A stretch of 64,000 bases of DNA from Parvibaculum sp. (GCA_030645235.1 JAUSMV010000030.1:1608988-1672987), one strand, 5' to 3'. Counted from the stretch's first letter, positions 50,229 through 58,553 are shown. The notes: generated from the sequence alone by a model not told the origin. Program-made: numbers and translations.

Positions 50229-50237
50229 TTTTGCACA
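50229..50237 (+). promoter_or_regulatory. DnaA box
   Basis: TTTTGCACA matches the consensus TTWTNCACA at every position. It lies in the predicted origin, downstream of its AT-rich segment. Confidence 0.65.
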
Positions 50238-50270
50238 GGCTATGAGATAGAAAGAGGGCCGCACGAGCTT

Positions 50271-50279
50271 TGTGTATAA
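50271..50279 (-). promoter_or_regulatory. DnaA box
   Basis: TTATACACA on the minus strand matches TTWTNCACA exactly. It lies 34 bases from the plus-strand box, in the opposite orientation. Confidence 0.68.
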
Positions 50280-50388
50280 GGGATCGGTGCGTGTGGATGG
50301 TTCGGGTCCGCCTTTTAATCCCCGTGACGCACAGCCATCCTCAACTACCACCACCTAGATTCTAAGATTTATTGAAGAGAGAAAATCT

Positions 50389-51441
50389 GTGAGTACAAAA
50401 CCCGGAGCACCGCAGAAAAGACTCCTTCAGGTCTTAGATGGAAATAAGGCAGACCGGACACCGATCTGGCTTATGCGACAGGCGGGTCGTTATTTGCCGG
50501 AGTATCGTGAGACACGAGCAAAAGCGGGAAGTTTTCTTAATTTATGCTATTCGCCAGCGCTGGCCGAGGAAGTGACTCTGCAACCTATTCGTCGTTATGG
50601 CTTTGATGCGTCTATTCTTTTTTCGGATATTCTGGTTGTACCGGATGGGTTGGGGCAGACAGTAGGGTTCAAGGAGGGGGAGGGTCCGGTTCTTGATCCC
50701 ATCACGACGCCGGAAGGTTTGGACAAATTAGATTTGTCCCGTGTCGTCAAACACTTAGAGCCTGTTTATGAGACGGTGAAGAGGCTTACCAAATCGCTGC
50801 CGGAAGAAACAACGCTTATCGGATTTGCGGGGGCGCCGTGGACGGTTGCGACCTATATGGTGGGTGGACGCGGGTCGCCGGATCAGGGTGCAGCCAAGGC
50901 CTGGGCTTACAAAGAACCGCAAGAGTTTCAAAGACTTATTGATATTCTGACTGATGCGACGATCCTGCATTTGAGCGCGCAAGTTGATGCCGGCGTTGAG
51001 GTTTTGCAGATTTTTGATACCTGGGCGGGGTCACTTCCTGAAACTCAGTTCCGGAAATTTGCGATTGAGCCGGTGAAACGGATTGTTTCTTCGCTGAAAG
51101 CTAAGTATCCGCATGTACCGGTGATCGGTTTTCCGCGTGGAGCTGGTCCGTTAGTCCTTGATTATATTAAAGAAACAGGTATTCAGGGCGTAAGCCTTGA
51201 TACGGGAATGTCGCTTACCTGGGCGGCGGATGAGGTGCAAAAGCTTGCTTGTGTGCAGGGAAATCTTGATCCGTTGCTGCTTGTGGCGGGCGGCGGTGAG
51301 ATGCGAAATGCGATCAATAACATATTGAAAACATTAGAAAAAAGACCATTTATCTTTAATCTTGGTCATGGCATTGTGCCGCAAACACCGCCCGAGCATG
51401 TGGCAGAGTTGGTGAAACTTGTGAGGAATTACGGCAAGTGA
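50389..51441 (+). CDS. hemE: Uroporphyrinogen decarboxylase
   Basis: Cytoplasmic haem-pathway enzyme that removes four carboxyl groups from uroporphyrinogen III. The 350-residue product has TPIWLMRQAGRYLPEYRETR (the substrate-binding signature, in two parts TPIWLMRQAGRY and LPEYRETR), the active-site aspartate in LFSDILVVPDGLG, and GFAGAPWTVATYMVGG. GTG 50389 follows a GAAGAGAG site. It overlaps hemH by 4 bases and begins the hemE-hemH-hemJ-rho run on the right side of the predicted origin. Confidence 0.97.
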   Translation: MSTKPGAPQKRLLQVLDGNKADRTPIWLMRQAGRYLPEYRETRAKAGSFLNLCYSPALAEEVTLQPIRRYGFDASILFSDILVVPDGLGQTVGFKEGEGPVLDPITTPEGLDKLDLSRVVKHLEPVYETVKRLTKSLPEETTLIGFAGAPWTVATYMVGGRGSPDQGAAKAWAYKEPQEFQRLIDILTDATILHLSAQVDAGVEVLQIFDTWAGSLPETQFRKFAIEPVKRIVSSLKAKYPHVPVIGFPRGAGPLVLDYIKETGIQGVSLDTGMSLTWAADEVQKLACVQGNLDPLLLVAGGGEMRNAINNILKTLEKRPFIFNLGHGIVPQTPPEHVAELVKLVRNYGK

Positions 51442-52475
51442 AGCGCGCGCGAAAGGTTGCGGTGGTACTTTTCAATCTCGGCGGGCCGGATAGTCCTGAC
51501 GCGGTTGAGCCCTTCCTTATGAATTTGTTCAGCGATTCCGCCATTATTCGCCTGCCGCAGCCGCTCCGTTGGCTGGTTGCGAAGCTTATTTCGAGCCGTC
51601 GTGCTCCGGTTGCCAGAGAGATTTATGCCCAGATTGGGGGGCGTTCGCCCATCCTGCCACTCACGGAAGAACAGGCACGCGCACTCGAAATCTTGTGCGA
51701 GATCGAGCCTTTCCATGTCGAGTTTCGAGCTTTTCCTGTGATGCGCTATTGGCATCCTTTTGCTGATGAAACTGCCCGCGCTGTCAAAAATTTCGCGCCG
51801 GACGAACTTATCCTCCTGCCGCTTTATCCCCAGTATTCGACGACAACAACTGAATCATCGTTCAAAGATTGGGACCGTGCCGCTAAGGTAGCCGGACTTC
51901 ACACACGCGCAAAAAAGATATGCTGCTATCCGGTGGATGAGAAATTCATCGCCGCGCATGTGGCGCTGGTGCGCGATGCGATTGCACAATTTGCAACGCG
52001 CGATGAGTTCAGAATCTTATTCTCGGCGCACGGACTGCCTAAAAAAGTCATTACCTCAGGCGACCCTTATCAGACGCAGGTTGAGGCTACCTGTGCGGCT
52101 GTGATGGCCGGTGTGGGCGGCGGACCTTTTGACTGGGCGACGAGCTATCAGAGCCGCGTCGGACCGATGGAATGGATCGGGCCCGCGACCGATCATGAGA
52201 TCGAGCGGGCGGGCGCTGACGGCAAGAGTCTCATCGTGGTGCCGATTGCCTTTGTTTCGGAACATTCAGAAACACTTGTCGAGCTTGATCTTGAATATGG
52301 CAAGCTCGCCGCCGAGAAGGGCGTGCCGCGTTATTTGCGTGTGCCAGCGCTCGGAACGCATCCTTTATTCATCGAATGTCTGGCCGGACTTGTGAAAGCT
52401 GCGCGCGAGACCACGGGTGTTTATTGCCCTGAGGAAGCGGCGGGCCGGTCTTGCGGTGAGGTTTTACAACCATGA
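51438..52475 (+). CDS. hemH: Ferrochelatase
   Basis: Inserts ferrous iron into protoporphyrin IX as the last step of haem synthesis. The 345-residue protein has VVLFNLGGPDSPDAVEPFL at the start and LFSAHGLPKKVI, which contains the metal-binding His, plus PIAFVSEHSETLVELD with the catalytic Glu region. GTG 51438 overlaps the hemE stop (GTGA). It is adjacent to hemJ, so the last three haem steps are nearly complete here; coproporphyrinogen oxidase is not in the window. Confidence 0.96.
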   Translation: MKRARKVAVVLFNLGGPDSPDAVEPFLMNLFSDSAIIRLPQPLRWLVAKLISSRRAPVAREIYAQIGGRSPILPLTEEQARALEILCEIEPFHVEFRAFPVMRYWHPFADETARAVKNFAPDELILLPLYPQYSTTTTESSFKDWDRAAKVAGLHTRAKKICCYPVDEKFIAAHVALVRDAIAQFATRDEFRILFSAHGLPKKVITSGDPYQTQVEATCAAVMAGVGGGPFDWATSYQSRVGPMEWIGPATDHEIERAGADGKSLIVVPIAFVSEHSETLVELDLEYGKLAAEKGVPRYLRVPALGTHPLFIECLAGLVKAARETTGVYCPEEAAGRSCGEVLQP

Positions 52476-52918
52476 GTGATTTCCTCGCCAATCACTACCT
52501 CTGGATCAAAGCGCTGCATGTGATTTCGGTGATTTTCTGGATGGCAGGTATGGCTTATCTGCCGCGTCTTTACGTCTATCATGCTGAAGCGGAAGCCGGC
52601 TCTGACAAGTCTGAAACCTTCAAGGGCATGGAGCGCCGCCTTCTCAGAGGCATTATCAATCCGGCGATGATTGCGACTTTTATCTTTGGCGGACTGATGA
52701 TCTGGGCGAATCCTGATCTGATGAAGCAGGGCTGGTTTCACGCCAAGCTCGGTCTCGTTTTTGTGATGGCCGGGGCGCATGGCGCTTTTTCCAAATGGCG
52801 CAAAGAGTTTGAGGCGGACCGGAACAGGCGTCCGGCGCGGTTTTACCGGATCGTCAATGAGATCCCGCCGGTTCTGGTCGTCTTCATCGTTATTCTGGTC
52901 ATTGTGAAGCCTTTTTAA
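52472..52918 (+). CDS. hemJ: Protoporphyrinogen IX oxidase HemJ
   Basis: Membrane protein of 148 residues replacing HemG/HemY in many bacteria: it oxidises protoporphyrinogen IX to protoporphyrin IX. Four hydrophobic helices are visible; the first, YLWIKALHVISVIFWMAGM, carries a conserved His proposed as haem ligand, followed by YLPRLYVYHAEA. LMKQGWFHAKLGLVFVM holds another conserved His and Lys. It overlaps hemH by 4 bases (ATGA). HemJ rather than HemY is usual in Alphaproteobacteria. Confidence 0.95.
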   Translation: MSDFLANHYLWIKALHVISVIFWMAGMAYLPRLYVYHAEAEAGSDKSETFKGMERRLLRGIINPAMIATFIFGGLMIWANPDLMKQGWFHAKLGLVFVMAGAHGAFSKWRKEFEADRNRRPARFYRIVNEIPPVLVVFIVILVIVKPF

Positions 52919-53261
52919 GCTTCTTAAATTCCATTTGCCTGATCGGTCCCCAGGGACTATAGATTTTCTCAAGCCGGAGTTCTTCCGGCGGTCTTGTTCG
53001 TTGCCTGCCTTTGCCACGACCCAAAAGGGTTCAGATGCGTGAGGTTGTGCGGCACCCGATACGGCGTTCTTTCACAGGAATACCCGTAGCGAGGCTGACA
53101 GGCCCAATAAACTTCCCCGGTTAGAACTTCTCCTCGACTGCATCCTTTCCAACAATCCCTTCCACAGATTTTCTCGCCATCGCTCCTGTTGTCCGCTTTC
53201 TTTGATCCTGTTTCTTTGATCTTGGGGCGCGAGCGTTCTTCCAGAAAGATAAAAATAAGTC
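52919..53261 (+). other. Long leader/intergenic region upstream of rho
   Basis: 343 bp between hemJ and rho with no gene I can support. It holds one perfect short hairpin (GCCGGA 52973-52978, TCCGGC 52984-52989) without a T-run. Long rho leaders in other bacteria mediate autogenous Rho-dependent attenuation; the same may hold here. Confidence 0.45.
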
Positions 53262-54527
53262 ATGCCGCAGATCAAACTGCAGGACCTCAAGGCCAAAGGG
53301 CCGACCGAACTTCTCGCCATTGCCGAGGAGCTCGAAGTCGAGAACGCTTCGACGCTGCGCACACAAGACATGATGTTTGCGATCCTTAAGCAATATGCTG
53401 AACAAGGGATCGATATTATCGGCGAAGGTGTCGTTGAAGTGCTTTCTGACGGTTTCGGTTTCCTGCGCTCACCCGAAGCAAACTATCTGCCCGGTCCCGA
53501 CGATATTTATGTTTCACCCTCGCAGATCCGGCGCTTCTCATTGCGCACCGGCGATACGGTCGAAGGTGAAATCCGCAGCCCCAAAGACGGCGAGCGCTAT
53601 TTCGCGCTTCTGAAAGTTTCCACCGTCAATTTCGAAAGCCCTGAAAAGGCGCGCCATAAGGTGCATTTTGATAATCTGACGCCGCTCTATCCTGATGAAA
53701 AGCTTGAAATGGAAGTGGCTGATCCGACGCTGAAGGATCGCTCATCGCGCCTGATTGATATTGTCGCGCCCTTGGGCAAAGGCCAGCGCGGCCTGATCGT
53801 CGCGCCGCCGCGTACCGGCAAAACGGTTCTCTTGCAGAACATCGCCCATTCGATCACGACCAATCATCCTGAATGTTATCTGATCGTGCTGCTGATTGAT
53901 GAGCGTCCCGAAGAAGTCACTGATATGCAGCGTTCGGTGAAGGGCGAAGTCATCTCGTCCACATTCGACGAGCCGGCAGTCCGTCACGTGCAAGTGGCTG
54001 AAATGGTCATCGAGAAGGCCAAGCGCCTGGTCGAGCATGGCCGCGATGTGGTGATCCTGCTCGATTCAATCACACGCCTTGGTCGCGCTTACAACACGGT
54101 TGTCCCGTCGTCGGGTAAAGTGCTGACAGGCGGCGTGGACGCCAATGCGCTCCAGCGCCCCAAGCGCTTCTTTGGTGCGGCCCGTAATATCGAAGAGGGC
54201 GGTTCGCTCACGATCATTGCCACCGCGCTCATTGATACCGGTTCGCGCATGGACGAAGTGATCTTTGAAGAATTCAAAGGCACGGGTAACTCGGAAATCG
54301 TGCTCGATCGCAAGATCGCTGATAAGCGCGTCTTCCCCGCGATGGACATTCTCAAATCCGGTACGCGTAAAGAAGAGCTGCTTGTCGAAAAAGGCACGCT
54401 GTCGAAAATGTACGTGTTGCGCCGTATCCTCAATCCGATGGGCACCGTTGATGCGGTCGAGTTCCTGCTTGATAAGCTCAAGCAGACGAAGAGCAACAGC
54501 GAGTTCTTTGACAGTATGAATACGTGA
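53262..54527 (+). CDS. rho: Transcription termination factor Rho
   Basis: Hexameric RNA-dependent ATPase that ends transcription at Rho-dependent sites. The 421-residue product, the usual length, has an N-terminal helix bundle ([21 protein letters not shown], shown in part), the cold-shock-like RNA-binding domain with [20 protein letters not shown]-type RNP motifs, Walker [13 protein letters not shown], Walker [17 protein letters not shown], and the R/Q loops. ATG 53262 is the family start. An intrinsic terminator follows. Confidence 0.98.
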   Translation: MPQIKLQDLKAKGPTELLAIAEELEVENASTLRTQDMMFAILKQYAEQGIDIIGEGVVEVLSDGFGFLRSPEANYLPGPDDIYVSPSQIRRFSLRTGDTVEGEIRSPKDGERYFALLKVSTVNFESPEKARHKVHFDNLTPLYPDEKLEMEVADPTLKDRSSRLIDIVAPLGKGQRGLIVAPPRTGKTVLLQNIAHSITTNHPECYLIVLLIDERPEEVTDMQRSVKGEVISSTFDEPAVRHVQVAEMVIEKAKRLVEHGRDVVILLDSITRLGRAYNTVVPSSGKVLTGGVDANALQRPKRFFGAARNIEEGGSLTIIATALIDTGSRMDEVIFEEFKGTGNSEIVLDRKIADKRVFPAMDILKSGTRKEELLVEKGTLSKMYVLRRILNPMGTVDAVEFLLDKLKQTKSNSEFFDSMNT

Positions 54528-54548
54528 TTTTTTCACGGAAATAAATTG

Positions 54549-54581
54549 AAAAGGGCGGCACTTTAGGGTGCTGCCTTTTTT
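54549..54581 (+). terminator. Intrinsic terminator of rho
   Basis: GGCGGCAC (54554-54561) pairs with GTGCTGCC (54568-54575), eight pairs with one G-T wobble, then six T residues. A-T pairs extend the stem. Confidence 0.9.
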
Positions 54582-54668
54582 ATTTGTGTTGTCGAAAATA
54601 AATATATCAAAAGTTCTATTTTGACCGTTAGACTCGTGTCACTTGTGATGGAGTAATCGGGTCATTGT

Positions 54669-55337
54669 ATGAGCATGGAAAACGTAGAAGACGGCCGCAG
54701 CGCCTGGGTGCTGCCGGTCATGTCCTGGGCAGCCATTAACAAGGCCAAGGCGCGGTTGCGCGGCAGTGTGGAAGATGTGCCGTCGCATGTTGATGACATT
54801 GAACTCAGGCCTCTGAGCCGTCAGTTGCTCGCCTGGTGGCTCGAAGCGCAGGCCGGTCGCACTATGCCGGAGCCGGAAGATGTGGACCCCAAGGCGCTTA
54901 TCGAGCTGCTTCCTTATTTCCGCATGATGCGTTGGGAGAATGAAGAACGTCTTGAATTCCGCATCTATGGTAGCGCGCTTGTCGAGGCTACGGGCATGGA
55001 TCTCACCGGCATGAATTGCATCGCGCCTTTTGATTATGGCGGCAAGGACGATGATGTGGCGCGGCTCAAACTCATTCATGCGCATCCTTGCGGGCTGTTG
55101 TTGCAGCGTGATCTGATGCGTCCTGACGGTTCCAGCTATACGTGCGAATTTATGACGCTGCCGGTCAGCGGCGGTGCGGACGGACGCAACCGGATTGTGG
55201 GAACCGTAGTGCCCTGTGAGGAAATTGATGAGCGTCGTCTCGATTTCTCGCTCAAATCGCCGCTCATTGTACGCCGTGCTGTTTTTTTTGATACCGGCAA
55301 CGGTCTGCCCGACGCAGCCAAGGCGCTGAGCATTTAA
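54669..55337 (+). CDS. PAS-domain protein (PAS_5 family)
   Basis: Cytoplasmic protein of 222 residues with a single PAS_5-type domain, about residues 45-190. LSRQLLAWWLEAQAGRTMPEPEDVDP opens it in outline, LLPYFRMMRWENEERLEFRIYGSALVE is the core (in outline), and GTVVPCEE closes the sheet. The family is common in Alphaproteobacteria in several copies; it lacks output domains and its partners are mostly unknown. The N-terminal 40 residues are not conserved. It starts the accessory block between rho and mnmE, and is ended by a perfect terminator hairpin. Confidence 0.85.
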   Translation: MSMENVEDGRSAWVLPVMSWAAINKAKARLRGSVEDVPSHVDDIELRPLSRQLLAWWLEAQAGRTMPEPEDVDPKALIELLPYFRMMRWENEERLEFRIYGSALVEATGMDLTGMNCIAPFDYGGKDDDVARLKLIHAHPCGLLLQRDLMRPDGSSYTCEFMTLPVSGGADGRNRIVGTVVPCEEIDERRLDFSLKSPLIVRRAVFFDTGNGLPDAAKALSI

Positions 55338-55340
55338 GGC

Positions 55341-55760
55341 TTATGGATTCAATTTGTTCCAATCGGGAAAAGCGCCCCCAAATTGCGGGGCGCTTTTCTC
55401 ATTCTCGTGCCAACGGATTTTGCTTTGCAGATGTTCAGCGGCGATGACAGATGGTCCGATATCTGTGTCCAACAGATTTGCCGCCAGAATAATTGTGCCA
55501 TCACCCGGCGTCAGATTGGCGCCGGTGACGGCGCTGCCGCAATGCGCACAAAATGAGCGCGTCAGATTGTCGGAACTTTGATATTGCGTGAGTGCCGTTT
55601 CGCCCTGCCAGAGAATATCGGCACGGTGCGCGACAAAATAGGCGCCGAAAGCGCCGCCGCTTGTTTTGCGGCACATGCTGCAATGACATTCGACAATGCC
55701 GCTGATGGTGCCGTTGATACGGAAGCGCACTGTGCCGCAGAGACAACTTCCTGTGATCAT
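55341..55760 (-). CDS. GFA (glutathione-dependent formaldehyde-activating-like) zinc protein
   Basis: Protein of 139 residues with the CENP-V/GFA fold. Zinc-binding cysteines are visible: CLC at 6-8, CHCSMC at 25-30 and FCAHCG near 72-75, with RKTSGGAFGAYF between. Gfa catalyses glutathione-formaldehyde condensation in Paracoccus, although this activity is disputed and most small members have no known substrate. The 3' end of the gene encodes, on the other strand, the terminator of the PAS gene. It is probably transcribed with the adjacent quinone reductase, 24 bp upstream. Confidence 0.9.
   Translation of the reverse strand: MITGSCLCGTVRFRINGTISGIVECHCSMCRKTSGGAFGAYFVAHRADILWQGETALTQYQSSDNLTRSFCAHCGSAVTGANLTPGDGTIILAANLLDTDIGPSVIAAEHLQSKIRWHENEKSAPQFGGAFPDWNKLNP
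55367..55402 (+). terminator. Terminator of the PAS gene, embedded in the GFA coding region
   Basis: GAAAAGCGCCCC (55367-55378) and GGGGCGCTTTTC (55387-55398) form a perfect 12-bp stem with an 8-base loop. It lies 30 bases after the PAS stop and overlaps codons near the GFA C-terminus on the other strand. Confidence 0.82.
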
Positions 55761-55784
55761 CTGCGTTATCTCCGATGTCAGAGT

Positions 55785-56756
55785 TTAAGGAATCAGCACC
55801 GTTGCGCCGGTGGTCTTGCGGCCTTCGAGATCAGCATGCGCCTTGGCCGCGTCGGCAAGCTTATATCTCTGGCCGATTTCAATTTTGACATGGCCGCCTG
55901 CCACAACATCAAACAGGTCTTTGGCAACCGCCTGAAAATCGGCGTCGGTGAGCGCGTAGTGGAACATGGTCGGGCGCGTCACATAGAGCGAGCCTTTGGC
56001 CGCCAGAATACCGAGATCAACGCCTGTAACGGGACCGGACGCATTGCCGAAACTCACCAGCAATCCGCGGGGTGCAAGACAGTCGAGCGACATAACAAAC
56101 GTGTCCTTGCCGACGCCGTCATAGACGACGGGCAATTTTTTGCCGTTGGTGATTTCTTTCACGCGCTCCGGCACATTTTCGGTGCGGTAGTTGATGACAT
56201 GATCGCAGCCATGCGCGCGTGCGATGGCTGCCTTTTCGTCAGAGCCGACCGTGCCGATGACTGTGGCGCCGAGGTGCTTTGCCCATTGTGTTGCGATCAG
56301 GCCGACGCCGCCTGCGGCCGCGTGGTAGAGGATTGTGTCGCCGGGTTTTACGACGAAAGTCTGGCGCAACAGGAACTGGGCGGTCATGCCTTTGAGCATC
56401 ATCGCAGCGGCGGCTTCGTCGGACACGCCGTCCGGTAATTTGACAGCGCGGGCAGCTGCCACATTGTTGGCTTCGGCATAGGCCCCGACGGGACCGGAGC
56501 CATAAGCGGCGCGGTCGCCGACCTTGAATGTGGTGACGCCGGAGCCTATGGCTTCAACAACGCCTGCTGCTTCCATGCCGAGACCGGAGGGGAGCTTCAC
56601 CGGATAGAGACCCGAGCGGTGATAGGTGTCGATGTAATTGATGCCGATGGCTTTGTGGCGGATGGTGATTTCATGTGGTGCGGGCGCGGGCAGTTCCACG
56701 TCCTGCAGCTTCATCACATCGGGTGTGCCCTGTGCTTCAATCCGGATGGCTTTCAT
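55785..56756 (-). CDS. qor: NADPH:quinone oxidoreductase (zinc-independent MDR family)
   Basis: Medium-chain dehydrogenase/reductase of 323 residues acting as NAD(P)H:quinone reductase. IGINYIDTYHRSGLYPV replaces the catalytic zinc ligands of alcohol dehydrogenases, and the zinc-binding Cys pair is absent. The NADPH site is AAAGGVGLIATQWAKHLGA. The C-terminal HADLEGRKTTGATVLIP is the usual QOR ending. It is followed by GFA downstream and preceded by the LysE gene after 14 bp; the three leftward genes plus dienelactone hydrolase form a probable operon with a detoxification theme. Confidence 0.93.
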   Translation of the reverse strand: MKAIRIEAQGTPDVMKLQDVELPAPAPHEITIRHKAIGINYIDTYHRSGLYPVKLPSGLGMEAAGVVEAIGSGVTTFKVGDRAAYGSGPVGAYAEANNVAAARAVKLPDGVSDEAAAAMMLKGMTAQFLLRQTFVVKPGDTILYHAAAGGVGLIATQWAKHLGATVIGTVGSDEKAAIARAHGCDHVINYRTENVPERVKEITNGKKLPVVYDGVGKDTFVMSLDCLAPRGLLVSFGNASGPVTGVDLGILAAKGSLYVTRPTMFHYALTDADFQAVAKDLFDVVAGGHVKIEIGQRYKLADAAKAHADLEGRKTTGATVLIP

Positions 56757-56770
56757 TTCTTTGTTCCTTT

Positions 56771-57391
56771 TTAACGGCGGGCAAATGCGAGGCCGAGGCC
56801 TGCTGCGGCGAGAACGAGCCCTGTTATGCGGTTACGGATTTTCTGTGCGCGCAGGCTTTTCAGATAGGGCGCGAGCTTGCCTGCGGCAACGCCGTAAATG
56901 CCGTCTGAAATCGCGCCGAGAGACACGAAGGTGACAGCAAGGAGGAGTGATTGTGGCAGAGCGGGTTTTGATGTGTCGATAAATTGCGGGAAGAAGGCCG
57001 CGTAGAAGACGAGCGTTTTGGGATTGGTGAGCGAAATCAGCAGACCACGCGTGTAGAGTTTTTTCGCTGACAATTTTGGTGCGGTTTCGATGCCTGATCT
57101 GACAAGCGGCATGCGCCAGGCTTGTACGCCAAGCCAGATGAGATAGAGCGCGCCAATGAGTTTGAGTAGCTCAGCCCAATGGCCCAAAGCGTTGAGCAAG
57201 GGTGCGAGACCCGCAACGACGAGGACCATGTGAATGGTGAGGGCGGAGGACGAGCCGGCAAGCCCTGTCAGCGCCGCGCGCGGGCCCTGCGCGATGCCGG
57301 TGGCGACGAGATATGTCACGACCGGTCCCGGCACGATGCAAAGCACGAGCGTGGCGATGATGAAGGCGAGATAGAGGCTGATGTCCATCAA
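56771..57391 (-). CDS. LysE family amino-acid/metabolite exporter
   Basis: Inner-membrane exporter of 206 residues with six hydrophobic helices. YLAFIIATLVLCIVPGPVVT is the N-terminal LysE/RhtB signature; LISLTNPKTLVFYAAFFPQF is the second half-motif. Family members export lysine, threonine, homoserine or other small solutes; the substrate cannot be read. It lies between dienelactone hydrolase (6 bp) and quinone reductase (14 bp) genes on the same strand. Confidence 0.92.
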   Translation of the reverse strand: MMDISLYLAFIIATLVLCIVPGPVVTYLVATGIAQGPRAALTGLAGSSSALTIHMVLVVAGLAPLLNALGHWAELLKLIGALYLIWLGVQAWRMPLVRSGIETAPKLSAKKLYTRGLLISLTNPKTLVFYAAFFPQFIDTSKPALPQSLLLAVTFVSLGAISDGIYGVAAGKLAPYLKSLRAQKIRNRITGLVLAAAGLGLAFARR

Positions 57392-57397
57392 GAGATG

Positions 57398-58102
57398 TTA
57401 CGCCAGATGTTTTTTGAAGAAGGCGAGTGTGCGGGCATTGGCGTCGGTGGCGGCTTGTTTGTCATAGTGTTTGCCACCCACGCGCGCGAAGGCGTGGTCG
57501 CAGTCGGGGTAGTCATGCAGCGTTACATGGGCGTTGGATGAGAGACCCGTATGCATTTCTTTTTGCGCGTCGGCGTTGACGAATTCGTCTTTGCCCGCAA
57601 TGTGCAACATCAATGGTTTTTTGATTGAGGCGGCGTCAGCAAGCCGCGTATTGATGGCGACGCCGTAGAAGCCGACAGAGGCGTCCGCATTGGTGTGGCA
57701 GGCCGTGAGATAGGCCATGAAGCCGCCGAGGCAATAGCCGACCGCGCCGACTTTGCCATTGGTCAGCGGGCGCAATGTGTCGATGGTGGTCTGGATATCT
57801 TCCAGACCTTTCACGGACCCCGTGGCGGTCATGAACTTGCCGAAAAGCTCAAAGGCTTTGGCCCATTCGGCGTCGGTCTGGTCGGTGATGTCGATGCCGG
57901 GCTCGATGCGCCAGAAGAGGTCGGGGGCCAGCGCGATAAAGCCCTGGGCGGCCAAGTCATCACACACGTCGCGCATGACTTTGTTGACGCCGAAAATTTC
58001 CTGAATGACGACGATTCCCGGACCCGTGCCTGAGGCCGGTGTCGCGAGATAGCCGGTGAAGGTGCCGTCCGGGCTTTTGATGCTGATGGTTTTGCCGCTC
58101 AT
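57398..58102 (-). CDS. Dienelactone hydrolase family protein
   Basis: Alpha/beta hydrolase of 234 residues resembling carboxymethylenebutenolidase. The nucleophile is cysteine in GAVGYCLGGFMA, with Asp in LHIAGKDEFVN and His in YPDCDHAFAR, the Cys-His-Asp triad of dienelactone hydrolases. It may act on a different lactone or ester, since no other aromatic-degradation gene is present. It leads the leftward unit followed by LysE, quinone reductase and GFA genes. Confidence 0.92.
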   Translation of the reverse strand: MSGKTISIKSPDGTFTGYLATPASGTGPGIVVIQEIFGVNKVMRDVCDDLAAQGFIALAPDLFWRIEPGIDITDQTDAEWAKAFELFGKFMTATGSVKGLEDIQTTIDTLRPLTNGKVGAVGYCLGGFMAYLTACHTNADASVGFYGVAINTRLADAASIKKPLMLHIAGKDEFVNADAQKEMHTGLSSNAHVTLHDYPDCDHAFARVGGKHYDKQAATDANARTLAFFKKHLA

Positions 58103-58264
58103 GGAAGTCGTCCCCTGCTGATTTGATTTGCGGGGACTTTAGCGGCGCACTCGCTTTGAAGCGAGGCGGGAAGTTAAGGGAGGCGAGACTTTGAAGAGTT
58201 GGGGGGAACTCTAGGCCTCCGGGGGGATGGAGGGTCTCGCCTCAAACCAGTTGGTTGTTTAGGT

Positions 58265-58304
58265 AGCCAAGCTTTAGCTTAAGCAGCCAAGTTCTAGCTT
58301 AAGC
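58265..58304. repeat. Tandem 20-bp duplication after a small gene
   Basis: AGCCAAGCTTTAGCTTAAGC (58265-58284) is followed at once by AGCCAAGTTCTAGCTTAAGC (58285-58304), with two differences. Each ends in the palindrome GCTTAAGC. The second copy includes the stop codon of the small gene at 58299. Confidence 0.8.
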
Positions 58305-58469
58305 GGCTCTGGCGAGGCGGCTGGATTTCAGTTCGGCGCGTTCGGTTTTGGCGGCCGGTGTGTTCGGACGGGCCGAGGCTGAGGCTTGCGATGCGGGAGC
58401 AAAAGCAATTGTCAGAGCGTCGATATAGGAGCGGGCATAAAAGCCGATTGTGTTCATTTTAGTCACCAT
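58299..58469 (-). CDS. Small protein of 56 aa divergent from the LysR regulator, unrecognised
   Basis: Short frame from ATG 58469 (GAGAAACA before it) to a TAA in the downstream repeat. The product starts MVTKMNTIGFYARSYIDAL and continues with TIAFAPASQASASARPNT and a basic, Ala-rich end (LKSSRLARAA). A hydrophobic or amphipathic helix covers about residues 8-24. Upstream codons to 58616 overlap the LysR gene and are probably not translated. It resembles no family I can name. The divergent position suggests that the LysR protein may control it. Confidence 0.45.
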   Translation of the reverse strand: MVTKMNTIGFYARSYIDALTIAFAPASQASASARPNTPAAKTERAELKSSRLARAA

Positions 58470-58553
58470 TGTTTCTCGTGACTGTGAGATAGGGGCTTTA
58501 ATCAGCCATATCAAATGATGACTTTTCACAGCAGATGTGAGAATATCTAACAT

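Larger units (their letters stand above)
49865..50388. other. Probable chromosomal replication origin (oriC) between ppsR and hemE
   Basis: This 524-bp gap has no supportable gene. It lies between the RP001/ppsR and hemE orthologues, the same place as the origins of Caulobacter crescentus and Rickettsia. It contains exact DnaA-box matches (TTWTNCACA) at 50229-50237 and 50271-50279, one-mismatch candidates at 49965-49973 (CTTTCCACA, minus strand) and 50160-50168 (TTTTCTACA), a TATCCAC core at 50132-50138, and an AT-rich segment at about 50075-50215. Genes run outward on both sides. I saw no TTAA-N7-TTAA CtrA site. Confidence 0.72.

Noticed and set aside
50031-50354. Open frame of about 107 codons on the minus strand in the predicted origin
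   Set aside because: No ribosome site, no recognisable domain, and it covers the DnaA boxes.
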